The notes under the pieces: generated by a model | What the model was told of the DNA's origin: nothing | Seen by the model: the letters and a program-made list of their open reading frames with translations, nothing else | The model's database searches: none | Program-made: the position numbers and the translations under genes | Shown here: positions 51,115 through 60,428 of the stretch, piece after piece | Layout of the letters: each line of letters opens with the position of its first letter | Position numbering within the stretch: the first letter of the stretch is position 1 | From: Gammaproteobacteria bacterium | Lineage (GTDB): Bacteria > Pseudomonadota > Gammaproteobacteria > Arenicellales > CAJQKF01 | Assembly (NCBI GenBank): GCA_030429665.1 | Contig: JAUIEZ010000005.1 | Location: 1-64,000, forward strand | Reading direction: 5' to 3' | Length of the DNA stretch: 64,000 bases

Positions 51115-52221
51115 CTAGACAAAAGATACTGATTTTTCAGCCAGCTCGCGCACGCGTCCGGCATCGACGCCGACGGTATTCGGGTCGGGCACGATGAGTT
51201 TGCCGGCCTCGACGGTCAGCGGCGCCGTGAGCAGGCCGCGTCGCGTTTTGAGAAATCCGTTCATCTCGGCCGCTGCGGCGAGCCCGAGGCCTTCATAGCA
51301 CAGCGCCTCGTGGTAACAACCCAGATCAGTTGCGACACCGTTGCCGATGACGACGTCAAGGCCGCGTTCGTTGCACAATGCAACCTGTTTCTCAAGCGCC
51401 GACGGTCCCCCGGCCTTGCTCATCTTGAGTTTCACTGCGGTGACGCCTTCGATAGACGCTGCACGTTCGATGTCGGCAAGACCATAGATTGATTCGTCCA
51501 GCATCAGCGGCAGGACGCCAATGCGACCGATTTCTTCGATCAGGTCCCATCGATGTGCGGGCACGGGCTGCTCGAACACTTCCACGGCGTCTCGGGGTGT
51601 CCGGCGTGCGAATTCCAATGCCTGCTCCAGCGTGTAGCCCTGATTCGCGTCTATGCGCAATTTCGCCCGTCCCGCCACGGCGTCGGCTATCGCGGCAACA
51701 CGCGCCGCGTCGGCGACCGGCTCGTATCCGACCTTGACCTTCAGGGTACGGTACCCGGAATCGAGTAACTCCCGAGCCGAATGCGGCGCAAGCTCGAGGT
51801 CCAGGGTATTCACCGTGCCCAACAGCTCCACGCTTGTACCCTTCCCTTCGGAATAGAGCAGCGGCGCCCGAGTGAGATCGTCTAGGGCTTCGTGCAGCGC
51901 CGATACGACGAATGGATATGCGACGAGATCGCGATCGGTGGTTCGCGCGATCTCGTCGCGCGTTCGTCCAACCAGTGACGGCAATACAAGCTCCGCGTAG
52001 TCCCAGGCTTCGGCGGGCGTCTCCGGCGAGTAACCGGCCACGGGGCAGGCCTCGCCCCAGCCGACACGGTCGAATTTGTCGACCATCGCAATGACGATGA
52101 CATCAAACGCATCGAGCCGGCCGAGCGAATTCTCGTAGGGGCGAACAAGCGGCAAGCGAATACGATGCGCTTCTATTCCGGTAACCGTGACGCCGATGTC
52201 GTCCAATGCGCGGAGATCCAT
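51115..52221 (-). CDS. Enolase-superfamily enzyme (muconate lactonizing enzyme subgroup)
   Basis: A 368-residue enolase-superfamily protein. Catalytic Lys161 and Lys163 lie in LKVKVG, metal ligands are Asp191 (RIDANQG), Glu217 (FEQPVP) and Asp242 (LDESIYG), and an opposite Lys is in KLKMSKAGG. The KxK pattern and the late lysine place it in the MLE subgroup, which includes cycloisomerases, racemases/epimerases and o-succinylbenzoate synthases. ATG 52221 is chosen; TTG 52239 in the same frame overlaps the tctA stop. It likely abstracts an alpha proton from the imported carboxylate. Confidence 0.85.
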   Translation of the reverse strand: MDLRALDDIGVTVTGIEAHRIRLPLVRPYENSLGRLDAFDVIVIAMVDKFDRVGWGEACPVAGYSPETPAEAWDYAELVLPSLVGRTRDEIARTTDRDLVAYPFVVSALHEALDDLTRAPLLYSEGKGTSVELLGTVNTLDLELAPHSARELLDSGYRTLKVKVGYEPVADAARVAAIADAVAGRAKLRIDANQGYTLEQALEFARRTPRDAVEVFEQPVPAHRWDLIEEIGRIGVLPLMLDESIYGLADIERAASIEGVTAVKLKMSKAGGPSALEKQVALCNERGLDVVIGNGVATDLGCYHEALCYEGLGLAAAAEMNGFLKTRRGLLTAPLTVEAGKLIVPDPNTVGVDAGRVRELAEKSVSFV

Positions 52222-52231
52222 TGCCCGTAAT

Positions 52232-53764
52232 CTATTCAAGGTTGGAAGCGGTGTTTGCGCGCTGGGAAACGCCGGCTGATTTACGCCGCTTTTCGACCCC
52301 CATACGTGCCAGCGGTATGACGAACGTAATCAACGCCAATACCAGGATTCCCAATGCAAGTGGTCGGTTGAAGAAAATCATTCCTCCCTCGTTCGAGGAA
52401 ATCAGGGAGCGGCGAAAGTTTTCCTCGATCAACGTGCCGAGCACGATGGCCAGCACGATGGGAACCACCGACATTCCCGCCTGTCGTATAAAGAACCCCA
52501 GTACACCGAGCCCCAGCGCCAGATAGACATCGAATACGTTGGACCGGACGCTGTATGCGCCCACCACCGACAACGTGAGAATGGTCATGACAATGAACGG
52601 CGTTGGCATCTGTACCAGTCGAACCCAGAATCCAACCCCGACGATTCCATAGAACAACATGATCAGGTTTGCGAGCCCCAGGGTGAGAAACAGGAAATAG
52701 ACGAGGCCGGCATTGGAGACGAATAGGCTCGGTCCGGGCGTTACGCCGTGCAGCAGCATTGCGCCCAGCAGAACTGCAGCAGTCGCCGACCCGGGAATGC
52801 CAAAGGCCAACAACGGAACTAACGAGGTACTGATTGTCGAGTTATTGCTGGACTCTGCCGCCGCAAGCCCTTCCTCGGAGCCTTGTCCATACGCTTCGGG
52901 GTTGCGGGCAAAACGCCGGGCTTCGTTGTAGCCGACCCAATTCGCGGCCGCGGCACCGATCGCCGGCAGGGCGCCGAGCACGGAGCCGACGACGGAACCG
53001 ATTGTCGTCGCCCGTGCGATTTGCCTTACTGTCGAGAGGGGCAAGTTGAATGCCCAAAATCGGGGCATGCCGGCCACCTGGCGCTCGCCACCCTTTGTGT
53101 ACAGCAGCGTTATCGCCTCGGACACCGCAAACAGTCCCACCAAAGCCGGAATGTATGGAATTCCCTCAAGCAGGTTCATGTTGCCGTAGGTGAAGCGCGG
53201 ATAGCCGGTGAACGGATCGACGCCCACGGTGGTGAGGATCAAGCCGAACAGGGCGACGACGAATCCCGCGAGAACCATGCCTCGAACGAGGCTGGCAATG
53301 ATCGCCACACCCAGCACGCCGAGAGCGAAATACTCCGGCGCGCCGAAGTTCAGGGCGAATTCCGCCAATGGCAGCGAAAAGAACATCAACACGACGGTTC
53401 CCGCCATTCCGCCGACAACGGAGGTAACGATCGAGATGGACAACGCCCGGTCGAGCTTCCCGGCTTTTGTCATGGGGTAGCCATCGAGTACCGTCGCTGC
53501 GGATGCCGGTGTCCCGGGGACACCGATGGTAATGGCAGTGATCGACCCTGCGTAGGTTGCCGCCGTGTACAAACCGATAAGCACCGCGAGCGCCACTTCC
53601 GTGGACAAGGCGTAGGTGGCAGCCACCAGCAACGCCGTGCCCGAGGTGGCATCGAGGCCGGGCAAAGCGCCAAAAGCCATACCGATGGTCACGCCAATGA
53701 ACAGGCCGAGCAGCACCGTCGGCTGAGTCAACAGCGCGGTGCCTGCGAGGATGCCTTCGATCAT
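52232..53764 (-). CDS. TctA-type large permease, second copy
   Basis: A 510-residue TctA-family membrane protein with about twelve helices. GMAFGALPGLDATSGTALLVA, ITIGVPGTPASAATVLDGYPM, ALPAIGAAAANWVGYNEA and LLAFGIPGSATAAVLLGAML are family marks (each cited in part). It is clearly distinct from the 14688-16208 copy, so the two operons probably import different acids. Junctions are tight: 12 bp to tctB, about 10 bp to the enolase-family gene. Confidence 0.93.
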   Translation of the reverse strand: MIEGILAGTALLTQPTVLLGLFIGVTIGMAFGALPGLDATSGTALLVAATYALSTEVALAVLIGLYTAATYAGSITAITIGVPGTPASAATVLDGYPMTKAGKLDRALSISIVTSVVGGMAGTVVLMFFSLPLAEFALNFGAPEYFALGVLGVAIIASLVRGMVLAGFVVALFGLILTTVGVDPFTGYPRFTYGNMNLLEGIPYIPALVGLFAVSEAITLLYTKGGERQVAGMPRFWAFNLPLSTVRQIARATTIGSVVGSVLGALPAIGAAAANWVGYNEARRFARNPEAYGQGSEEGLAAAESSNNSTISTSLVPLLAFGIPGSATAAVLLGAMLLHGVTPGPSLFVSNAGLVYFLFLTLGLANLIMLFYGIVGVGFWVRLVQMPTPFIVMTILTLSVVGAYSVRSNVFDVYLALGLGVLGFFIRQAGMSVVPIVLAIVLGTLIEENFRRSLISSNEGGMIFFNRPLALGILVLALITFVIPLARMGVEKRRKSAGVSQRANTASNLE

Positions 53765-53776
53765 GTCAGCACCTCA

Positions 53777-54205
53777 TCAGAACGAAGCGATGGGTATGTG
53801 GAGAAGCCGGTCGAAAAGCAACCACACCATGGCCGGGAAGCAGATGCTGTACAACGTGTTGGCGAGTAAGGCTCGCGATCCGGACAACCACAGTCCTGCG
53901 AACAGCGCGAACGGCCACACGATGAGGAATCCCAGGTGAGTGGCGACGAGAATCGCCCCGCCGACGCCTCCGCCGACCGCCAGCGCCACTCGCAGCAACG
54001 AGAACGATACGAAACGAACCCTCCGACGCGACAGGTACAGGTCGACGAGAATCAACGCGATCATGATGACGGCGAGCGCTTCGGGAAGCGCCGCGGGACC
54101 GATGTCCCGCGACGACAGTGCCTGTGGAAACGATTGCGCCGTCACCACGACCAATACACCAAACGCAATCAATCCCAGGTAGATCAGATGCGTCAGAGGA
54201 AACAT
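53777..54205 (-). CDS. TctB-type small permease subunit, second copy
   Basis: A 142-residue protein with four hydrophobic helices (THLIYLGLIAFGVLVVVTAQ; LAVIMIALILVDLYL; the AVGGGVGGAILVATHLGF stretch; LLANTLYSICFPAMVWLLF). SRDIGPAALPEALAVI resembles the conserved N-terminal loop of TctB proteins. Position 4 bp after tctC and 12 bp before tctA agrees. Confidence 0.87.
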   Translation of the reverse strand: MFPLTHLIYLGLIAFGVLVVVTAQSFPQALSSRDIGPAALPEALAVIMIALILVDLYLSRRRVRFVSFSLLRVALAVGGGVGGAILVATHLGFLIVWPFALFAGLWLSGSRALLANTLYSICFPAMVWLLFDRLLHIPIASF

Positions 54206-54209
54206 GACA

Positions 54210-55166
54210 CTACTCCAGCATGCCCAGGGACTTGAGCATTTTCTCGTCGGCGACCGCCTGGTCCTCGAGCAACGATTGGAATTCAGCGTTGGTCATGGAT
54301 CCCTGCAGGGTCGATGATTCTGCGAGGTATTTCTGGAAATCCTCGCTGTTAACCGCCGCGTCGACGATCTGGTAGAGCTTGTCGACAATTGCGCCGGGGG
54401 TGTCGCCGTGTACAAACATGCCGCGCCAATGGTATCGCGCGAGGTCGTTGCCCAACTCGCGGAAAGTGGGAACATCCGGGTGTGCCGCGACACGATCCTC
54501 GGAAGTCACAGCCACGACCTGGGTGCGTTCCTTGAAGCGGCCGTAGACGCTGATGTTGCTCATTGCCGCTTCGATGTCGCCCGCCATGACGGCGTTGATG
54601 GCGTCACCGCCACTGCTGAAGGGCACCCAGGTGGGCTCGACGCCGGCGAGTTCGGCCAACATGAGTGTGGTGATTTGATGTGGCGAGCCGGTGCCGTAGC
54701 CGCCGACGCGGATCTGCCCGGGCTTCTCCCGCATGGCTGCGAGGAGGGCGTCGAGCGTCGGATACGCACCATCGCGCTTGGTGTATAACGCAAACGGATC
54801 AAGTTGTATCCGGTACAGCGGTTGGAAGTCGGTCCATTTGTGAGCGGCGCCGGGCAGTTGCAGCACCGACGTGATGCCCGTGGCGTCGTTGAAAATGGTG
54901 TGCCCGTCCGGTGCCTGGCCCTTTAGGTAAGCCATCGCCAGCTGTCCGGTGCCACCAGGTCGCGGCTCTACCACGACGGGCACGCCGGCAACGACCTCCA
55001 TTTCGGACGCCAGACGCCGCACCATCACGTCCTGTGGCGCACCCGCCGAGGAGCCATGGACGATTTTGATCGGTCCCGACGGGAATTCCCCACCGAGCGC
55101 CGACGCCGTGGAGAACAGAAAAGCGCTTGCGGCAACAGCCGACAATAGCTTGATTTTACTGAACAT
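54210..55166 (-). CDS. TctC/Bug-type periplasmic receptor, second copy
   Basis: A 318-residue Bug-family binding protein. The signal peptide covers about residues 1-25 (LLSAVAASAFLFSTASALGG). The mature domain begins with GPIKIVHGSSAGAPQDVMVRRL, followed by VVEPRPGGTGQLAMAYLKGQAPDG (ligand loops, cited in part). The canonical PxGxGGxxD loop of many Bug proteins here reads HGSSAGAPQD, suggesting an unusual ligand. It starts the operon from a 196-bp AT-rich region shared with the FCD regulator. Confidence 0.9.
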   Translation of the reverse strand: MFSKIKLLSAVAASAFLFSTASALGGEFPSGPIKIVHGSSAGAPQDVMVRRLASEMEVVAGVPVVVEPRPGGTGQLAMAYLKGQAPDGHTIFNDATGITSVLQLPGAAHKWTDFQPLYRIQLDPFALYTKRDGAYPTLDALLAAMREKPGQIRVGGYGTGSPHQITTLMLAELAGVEPTWVPFSSGGDAINAVMAGDIEAAMSNISVYGRFKERTQVVAVTSEDRVAAHPDVPTFRELGNDLARYHWRGMFVHGDTPGAIVDKLYQIVDAAVNSEDFQKYLAESSTLQGSMTNAEFQSLLEDQAVADEKMLKSLGMLE

Positions 55167-55267
55167 TAATGAGCTCCTCCGAATGCGGTAGATGAAACCG
55201 GCTGTCGCGCGGTCGTGGCGACAGCGGGTTGCGTACGCTAACCGAGTGACGAACCATTGGTCAATAC

Positions 55268-55279
55268 TTTATCGATAAA
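55268..55279. promoter_or_regulatory. TTTATCGATAAA palindrome with half-site repeats
   Basis: TTTATCGATAAA is a perfect 12-bp inverted repeat 102 bp upstream of tctC and 84 bp upstream of the FCD regulator. TTTATCG also occurs at about 55287-55293 and CGATAAA at about 55329-55335 in the same gap. The cluster of symmetric half-sites next to an FCD gene suggests its operator region. The rest of the 196-bp gap (55167-55362) is AT-rich and shows no gene. Confidence 0.55.
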
Positions 55280-55362
55280 ATTAATTTTTATCGACTTGTA
55301 CGATTATCTATATTATTGGTATCTTTACCGATAAATCTTTTCAGAGTGGAGACCGACCTGCC

Positions 55363-56046
55363 GTGCCTACAGCGGATAAACCCACCCGGTCGAAGACAAC
55401 GCTAACGGACATTGCCTACACGAGGTTGCGAGAAGATATTCTTAGCGGTCGCCTTGAACCCGGTTTAAAGCTGCGCGTCGAGCACCTGAAAACACACTAC
55501 GGCGCGGGAGCGAGCCCGATACGCGAAGCGCTGTCGCGGTTGACCGGGGACGGCCTGACGATTGCTGAAGGCCGGCGAGGTTTTCGGGTCGCGGAGGTCT
55601 CGAATGCCGAGTTGATGGACATCACCGAACTCCGCGTGCTAATGGAGACGCGGGCCCTGAGAATGGCCATCGAGGCGGGAGACGACGAATGGGAGGCGCT
55701 GGTGCTGGCCAGTTTCCACCGACTGTCCAAACTCGACGAGCGTTTGGCAATGGAACAACCCGGCGAGGAGTGGGAAGAACGGCACCGGGACTTTCACAAC
55801 TCACTGGTATCCGCGTGCCAATCGCGTTGGTTGAAAAACTTCCGGGATATCCTGTTCGATCAAAGCGAGCGTTATAGGCGACTCGCGCTCGCAAACGGCC
55901 CGGGCAAGCGCGATGTCGCGGGAGAGCACAAGCAAATCATGGAGGCGACCCTCGACCGAGACAGCGACAGGGCTTGCGACCTGCTGGCCGCGCACGTCCA
56001 GGAAACGGCAGATGCCGTGGCTAACAGCGACTGGGTGTGTGACTAG
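55363..56046 (+). CDS. FCD-subfamily GntR regulator
   Basis: A 227-residue GntR-type regulator starting at GTG 55363, with GGAG about 12 bases upstream. The winged helix-turn-helix (about 12-75) has ILSGRLEPGLKLRVEHLKTHYG and SPIREALSRLTGDGL, the FCD domain (about 90-220) MDITELRVLMETRALRMAIE, FHNSLVSACQS and EHKQIMEATLDRDSD (in part). It is the probable regulator of the TctABC-2 operon, which runs divergently. Related in fold but distinct from the FCD regulators at 41279 and 57584. Confidence 0.88.
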   Translation: MPTADKPTRSKTTLTDIAYTRLREDILSGRLEPGLKLRVEHLKTHYGAGASPIREALSRLTGDGLTIAEGRRGFRVAEVSNAELMDITELRVLMETRALRMAIEAGDDEWEALVLASFHRLSKLDERLAMEQPGEEWEERHRDFHNSLVSACQSRWLKNFRDILFDQSERYRRLALANGPGKRDVAGEHKQIMEATLDRDSDRACDLLAAHVQETADAVANSDWVCD

Positions 56047-56111
56047 GTGAACCGGATATTCACGTCAGACGCGATCCGTCGACAGATCCACGGAACGAGG
56101 TCGGAGCGCAG

Positions 56112-56138
56112 TTCGCGCGCCGGCCCGCCGGGCGCGAA
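56112..56138. terminator. Hairpin between convergent FCD and dienelactone hydrolase genes
   Basis: TTCGCGC (56112-56118) pairs with GCGCGAA (56132-56138), with a partly paired GC-rich interior. It lies in the 95-bp gap between two convergent genes, 4 bp from the hydrolase stop. No clear T-run follows. Confidence 0.45.
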
Positions 56139-56141
56139 AAG

Positions 56142-56945
<804 letters not shown>

Positions 56946-57032
56946 GGATTTTCACCTCGTCAACGAATCGGGGACGTTTCCCCGGTTATCGTAAGACACG
57001 ACGCGGGCAAACATCGCCGCGCGGTGTCGTCG

Positions 57033-57464
57033 CTACTTGACGTCGAAGGTCACCGCCTTGCGGCTGCCGTCTTCGAACTCCAATTCGATCTCGATCCGGT
57101 TGCCGGCATCCAGTTGTTCGGTCAGCCCAATCAACATGACATGCAGTCCACCGGGCTTGAAGTCGACGGCGGTGTCGGCGGGCAGGGTCACCGACTCCAT
57201 GCGGCGCATTTTCATCACCCCGTCTTCCATTTCGTGATTGTGCAACTCGACGTTCTCGGCTACCCCCGAGTGCGCGGCCACCAGTTCGTGCTCGGCACCA
57301 TCGGTGGCCGAGATGGTCATGTACGCCCCGCTGACGGACACGCCCGGCGCGACGGCGCGGGCGTACGCACTGTCCACCGATACGTGGTCGGCGACACCGC
57401 CGGCAAAAAGCGGACAAGTGGCGAAGGCAATGACGAGCGCGGCAGCGGCGCGAAGCGGTTGCAT
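57033..57464 (-). CDS. PCu(A)C periplasmic copper chaperone
   Basis: A 143-residue exported copper-binding protein. The signal peptide ends near residue 22. The copper motif matches the H-X10-M-X21-H-X-M rule exactly: His75, Met86, His108 and Met110. Such proteins carry Cu(I) in the periplasm to the CuA centre of cytochrome oxidase or to copper homeostasis. It is followed on the same strand by the dienelactone hydrolase gene. No SCO or other assembly gene is near, so its target here is not shown. Confidence 0.93.
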   Translation of the reverse strand: MQPLRAAAALVIAFATCPLFAGGVADHVSVDSAYARAVAPGVSVSGAYMTISATDGAEHELVAAHSGVAENVELHNHEMEDGVMKMRRMESVTLPADTAVDFKPGGLHVMLIGLTEQLDAGNRIEIELEFEDGSRKAVTFDVK

Positions 57465-57583
57465 GGGATTTCCTCCATGGTTGACGAAAACAGGAACGGC
57501 GCCGCGATACGAAGCACCGGACGGGAGAGTGTACCCAATACGTCGTCCATCCGCGAAGGCACTCCGTTCGCGGCCGCGGCAAG

Positions 57584-58243
57584 TCAGGAGGCCACGAGGC
57601 GCTCGAGCGCGGCGTCCTCGCCATCGAGATCGAGGTTCGCGGCGATGTGCTCGAGATGACGATCCATCAGCTCGCGTGCCGCGCCGACATCGCCGGCGGC
57701 AATGCTGTCGACCAGTCGCGGATGTTCGCCGAAAGCACAGTGGATCGGTGTGCGGCGCTCGAGGCAGGCAATAGCGAGGGCGGAACGGGACATCAGGTTG
57801 TTCGCGTAGCCCACCAGCAGTTCGTTGCCGGTTGCCCTCGCCAACTGCAGGTGAAACTCGGCCGACAGCCTCAAGCCCCGCGCCCGATCTCCTGACTCCA
57901 TGGCGCGCCGCTCTTCGGCGCAGGTTTCACGCAGCGCGCGCGCCTGGCTGCTCGAAAGACGCCCGCTGACGAGTTCGACGACGCCGAGTTCCACCACCCG
58001 CCGGGCCTCGAAAACCTCGCGCGCGGTGCGCGGCGTCACGCTGTTGACCGTGGCACCGCGATTCTGACGGATGTCGACGATCCCCTCGTCGCACAGCCGC
58101 TGCAGCGTACGGCGCACCACCGAGCGGCTGACGCCGTACAGGTCGGCGAGGGCAACCTCGGCCAGACGCGTGCCGGGCGCGATGACGCCGCCAAGAATGG
58201 CGTCGAAGACCTGGTCATAGAGCTTCTTGTGCAGCGTGGACAT
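57584..58243 (-). CDS. FCD-subfamily GntR regulator beside the urate catabolic genes
   Basis: A 219-residue GntR-type regulator. The winged helix (about 8-70) has LAEVALADLYGVSRSVVRRTL and MDIRQN-like text (here VDIRQNRGATVNS); the FCD domain (about 80-205) has LSAEFHLQLARATGNELL and EHPRLVDSIAAGDVGAARELM (in part). It is divergent from puuD, separated by 70 bp that include a near-perfect inverted repeat. The likely effector is a purine catabolic acid such as urate or allantoate, by context only. Confidence 0.87.
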   Translation of the reverse strand: MSTLHKKLYDQVFDAILGGVIAPGTRLAEVALADLYGVSRSVVRRTLQRLCDEGIVDIRQNRGATVNSVTPRTAREVFEARRVVELGVVELVSGRLSSSQARALRETCAEERRAMESGDRARGLRLSAEFHLQLARATGNELLVGYANNLMSRSALAIACLERRTPIHCAFGEHPRLVDSIAAGDVGAARELMDRHLEHIAANLDLDGEDAALERLVAS

Positions 58244-58244
58244 G

Positions 58245-58278
58245 ATTGTATTTTAATTCAGGAAAAATAAAGTACAAT
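58245..58278. promoter_or_regulatory. Inverted repeat between FCD regulator and puuD
   Basis: ATTGTATTTTAATT on the left and the reverse complement of AAAAATAAAGTACAAT on the right agree at 12 of 14 positions. The element begins one base past the regulator start codon and its right arm TACAAT (58273-58278) could be the -10 of puuD. It is the probable operator for the adjacent FCD regulator, controlling both genes. It is different from the RutR-like sites of the other purine locus. Confidence 0.58.
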
Positions 58279-58313
58279 CAGCAATTCGAGATTTCGCACC
58301 GGCAAGGGGCCCG

Positions 58314-59501
58314 ATGGAAAATCACGTCTACGAATGGCTCAACCTGACGCTGCGATGGATCCACATGATCGTCGGCATCGCGTGGATCGGGGCCTCGTTC
58401 TACTTCAACTGGTTGGAAAACCGTCTCGACCGGTTGAGCGAGCGCGCGCCGGGCATCGCCGGACAACTGTGGGCGGTCCACGGCGGCGGCTTCTACCACC
58501 TGCAGAAATTCGAGGTCGCGCCGCCCGCCCTGCCCGAACACCTGCACTGGTTCAAGTGGGAGGCCTACACGACGTGGATGTCGGGCACTGCGCTGCTGGT
58601 GGTGGTGTACTACCTCAATGCCCGCGCTTTCGTCGTCGATCCGTCGAAGGTCGAGCTGGATGCTTACATGGCGATCGGCGTCGGCGTGGCGTCCATCGTG
58701 GCATCCTGGATCGTCTACGACCTGCTGTGCAAGAGCCCGCTGAAAAACATGCCGATCACCCTCGCGATCGTGATCTTCGTCTACTTCGCGGCACTGGCAC
58801 TGGCGCTCGACCTGTTGCTCAGCAGCCGCGCCGCGTACATCCACGTTGGTGCGGCGATAGGCACGGTGATGGTCGCCAACGTATTCTTCGTCATCATTCC
58901 GGGACAGCGCGAACTGGTCGACGCGCTAAAGCAGAACCGCGAGCCCGATCCCGTACCCGGCCGCAACGCGCTGCTGCGCTCGCGGCACAACAACTACCTG
59001 ACGCTGCCGGTGCTGTTCATCATGATCAGCAGCCACTTTCCCTCCACCTACGGCCATGCACATGGCTGGGCCGTCCTCGCGGCGTTGTCGGCTGTCGGCG
59101 TGGCGGTGCGTCACTACTTCAACATTCGCCACGTCAAGCCTAAAGCGGCGTGGATCCTGGCGGCAGCCTTCGCGGCGATGGTCGCGATCATGTGGTACAC
59201 GGCCCCGGAACGAATCGACCGCGGCGCGGCGGCAACCGTTAACGAGGCTGACGCCGCCGTGATCGTGCGGGAACGGTGCACCGCCTGCCATGCCGCCGAG
59301 CCCACCCAGCCGGGCTTCGCTTCGCCGCCCGCCGGCCTGTCGCTCGAGGACATGGAGACCGTAAAAACCAACGCCGAACGTATCTACATGAGCACGATTG
59401 CCACCAACACCATGCCGCTCGGCAACCTCACCGGCATGACCGAGACCGAGCGCGCGCTGCTCGGCCTGTGGCTCGAACAACAAATCGAGGCATCGCGATG
59501 A
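58314..59501 (+). CDS. puuD: Membrane urate oxidase with C-terminal cytochrome c domain
   Basis: A 395-residue integral membrane protein of the PuuD type, which oxidises urate to 5-hydroxyisourate and passes electrons to the respiratory chain instead of making hydrogen peroxide. The N-terminal about 300 residues hold eight or so helices with conserved His residues (LTLRWIHMIVGIAWIGASF; GGFYHLQK; FKWEAYTTWMSG; SRHNNYLTLPVLFIMISSH, each in part). The C-terminal heme-c motif CTACH is at 322-326 with MPLGN as a likely distal Met. It starts the puuD-puuE-alc-allA operon; its stop overlaps puuE by four bases. Confidence 0.93.
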   Translation: MENHVYEWLNLTLRWIHMIVGIAWIGASFYFNWLENRLDRLSERAPGIAGQLWAVHGGGFYHLQKFEVAPPALPEHLHWFKWEAYTTWMSGTALLVVVYYLNARAFVVDPSKVELDAYMAIGVGVASIVASWIVYDLLCKSPLKNMPITLAIVIFVYFAALALALDLLLSSRAAYIHVGAAIGTVMVANVFFVIIPGQRELVDALKQNREPDPVPGRNALLRSRHNNYLTLPVLFIMISSHFPSTYGHAHGWAVLAALSAVGVAVRHYFNIRHVKPKAAWILAAAFAAMVAIMWYTAPERIDRGAAATVNEADAAVIVRERCTACHAAEPTQPGFASPPAGLSLEDMETVKTNAERIYMSTIATNTMPLGNLTGMTETERALLGLWLEQQIEASR

Positions 59502-60418
59502 ACTCCGTCGACAACTACCCGCGCGAGATGATCGGTTACGGCGCGTCGCCGCCGGTGGTGCGATGGCCCGGCGGCGCGCGGCTCGCGGTGCAGTTCGTGA
59601 TCAATTACGAAGAAGGCGGCGAGAACAACATCCTGCACGGCGATGCCGCCTCCGAAGCCTTTCTCTCGGAGATCATCGGCGCGCCCGCCATCCCCGGCAT
59701 GCGGCACCTCAACATGGAGTCGATATACGAGTACGGCTCGCGGGCCGGATTCTGGCGGTTGCATCGCCTGTTCACGGGCCGCGGCGTCCCGGTGACCGTG
59801 TTCGGCGTGGCGATGGCGCTCGAGCGCAATCCGCAGGCGGTGGCGGCAATGCGCGAGGCCGGTTGGGAAATCGCCAGCCACGGCTGGCGCTGGATCGACT
59901 ACCAGCACCTGGACGAGACGACCGAGCGTGAACATCTCGATCGCGCCGTCGCCGTACACACCGAGGCTACCGGCGAAGCGCCGCAGGGCTTTTACCTCGG
60001 GCGCTGCAGCCCCAACACGCACCGCCTGGTGGCCGAGCGCGGCGACTTCCTCTACCACGCCGACAGCTATGCCGACGACCTACCCTACTGGGACACGCGT
60101 CACGGCCGCGCGCAACTCGTCGTTCCCTACACGCTGGACGCCAACGACATGCGCTTCGCCACCAACCAGGGATTCAACAGCGGCGCTCAGTTCTACGAGT
60201 ATCTCAAGGACACCTTCGACGTTCTTTACGAAGAAGGCGAGTCGACACCGAAAATGATGTCCGTCGGACTGCACTGCCGGCTCGCCGGACGGCCGGGTAG
60301 GCTCGCCGCGCTGGCGCGCTTCGTCGACTATGCATCGACACACGCACACACCTGGTTCGCCACGCGGCTCGACATCGCGCGTTGCTTCAGGGAACAGTTT
60401 CCCGCACCGGTTTCATGA
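59498..60418 (+). CDS. puuE: Allantoinase of the polysaccharide-deacetylase type
   Basis: A 306-residue PuuE-type allantoinase (carbohydrate esterase 4-like fold), opening allantoin to allantoate without the metal cluster of amidohydrolase-type allantoinases. Landmarks are QFVINYEEGGEN near residues 32-43, SIYEYGSRAGFWRL, GWEIASHGWRW (active-site His), GFYLGRCSPNTHRL and ADSYADDLPYW. ATG 59498 overlaps the puuD stop (ATGA). The pairing with PuuD agrees with operons in related bacteria. Confidence 0.93.
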   Translation: MNSVDNYPREMIGYGASPPVVRWPGGARLAVQFVINYEEGGENNILHGDAASEAFLSEIIGAPAIPGMRHLNMESIYEYGSRAGFWRLHRLFTGRGVPVTVFGVAMALERNPQAVAAMREAGWEIASHGWRWIDYQHLDETTEREHLDRAVAVHTEATGEAPQGFYLGRCSPNTHRLVAERGDFLYHADSYADDLPYWDTRHGRAQLVVPYTLDANDMRFATNQGFNSGAQFYEYLKDTFDVLYEEGESTPKMMSVGLHCRLAGRPGRLAALARFVDYASTHAHTWFATRLDIARCFREQFPAPVS

Positions 60419-60428
60419 CGAGGAATTC

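Noticed and set aside
55253-55264. ACCATTGGTCAA as a further RutR-like operator
   Set aside because: The spacing between the arms is one base short and the left TTG is missing, so it does not fit TTGACCANNTGGTCAA.
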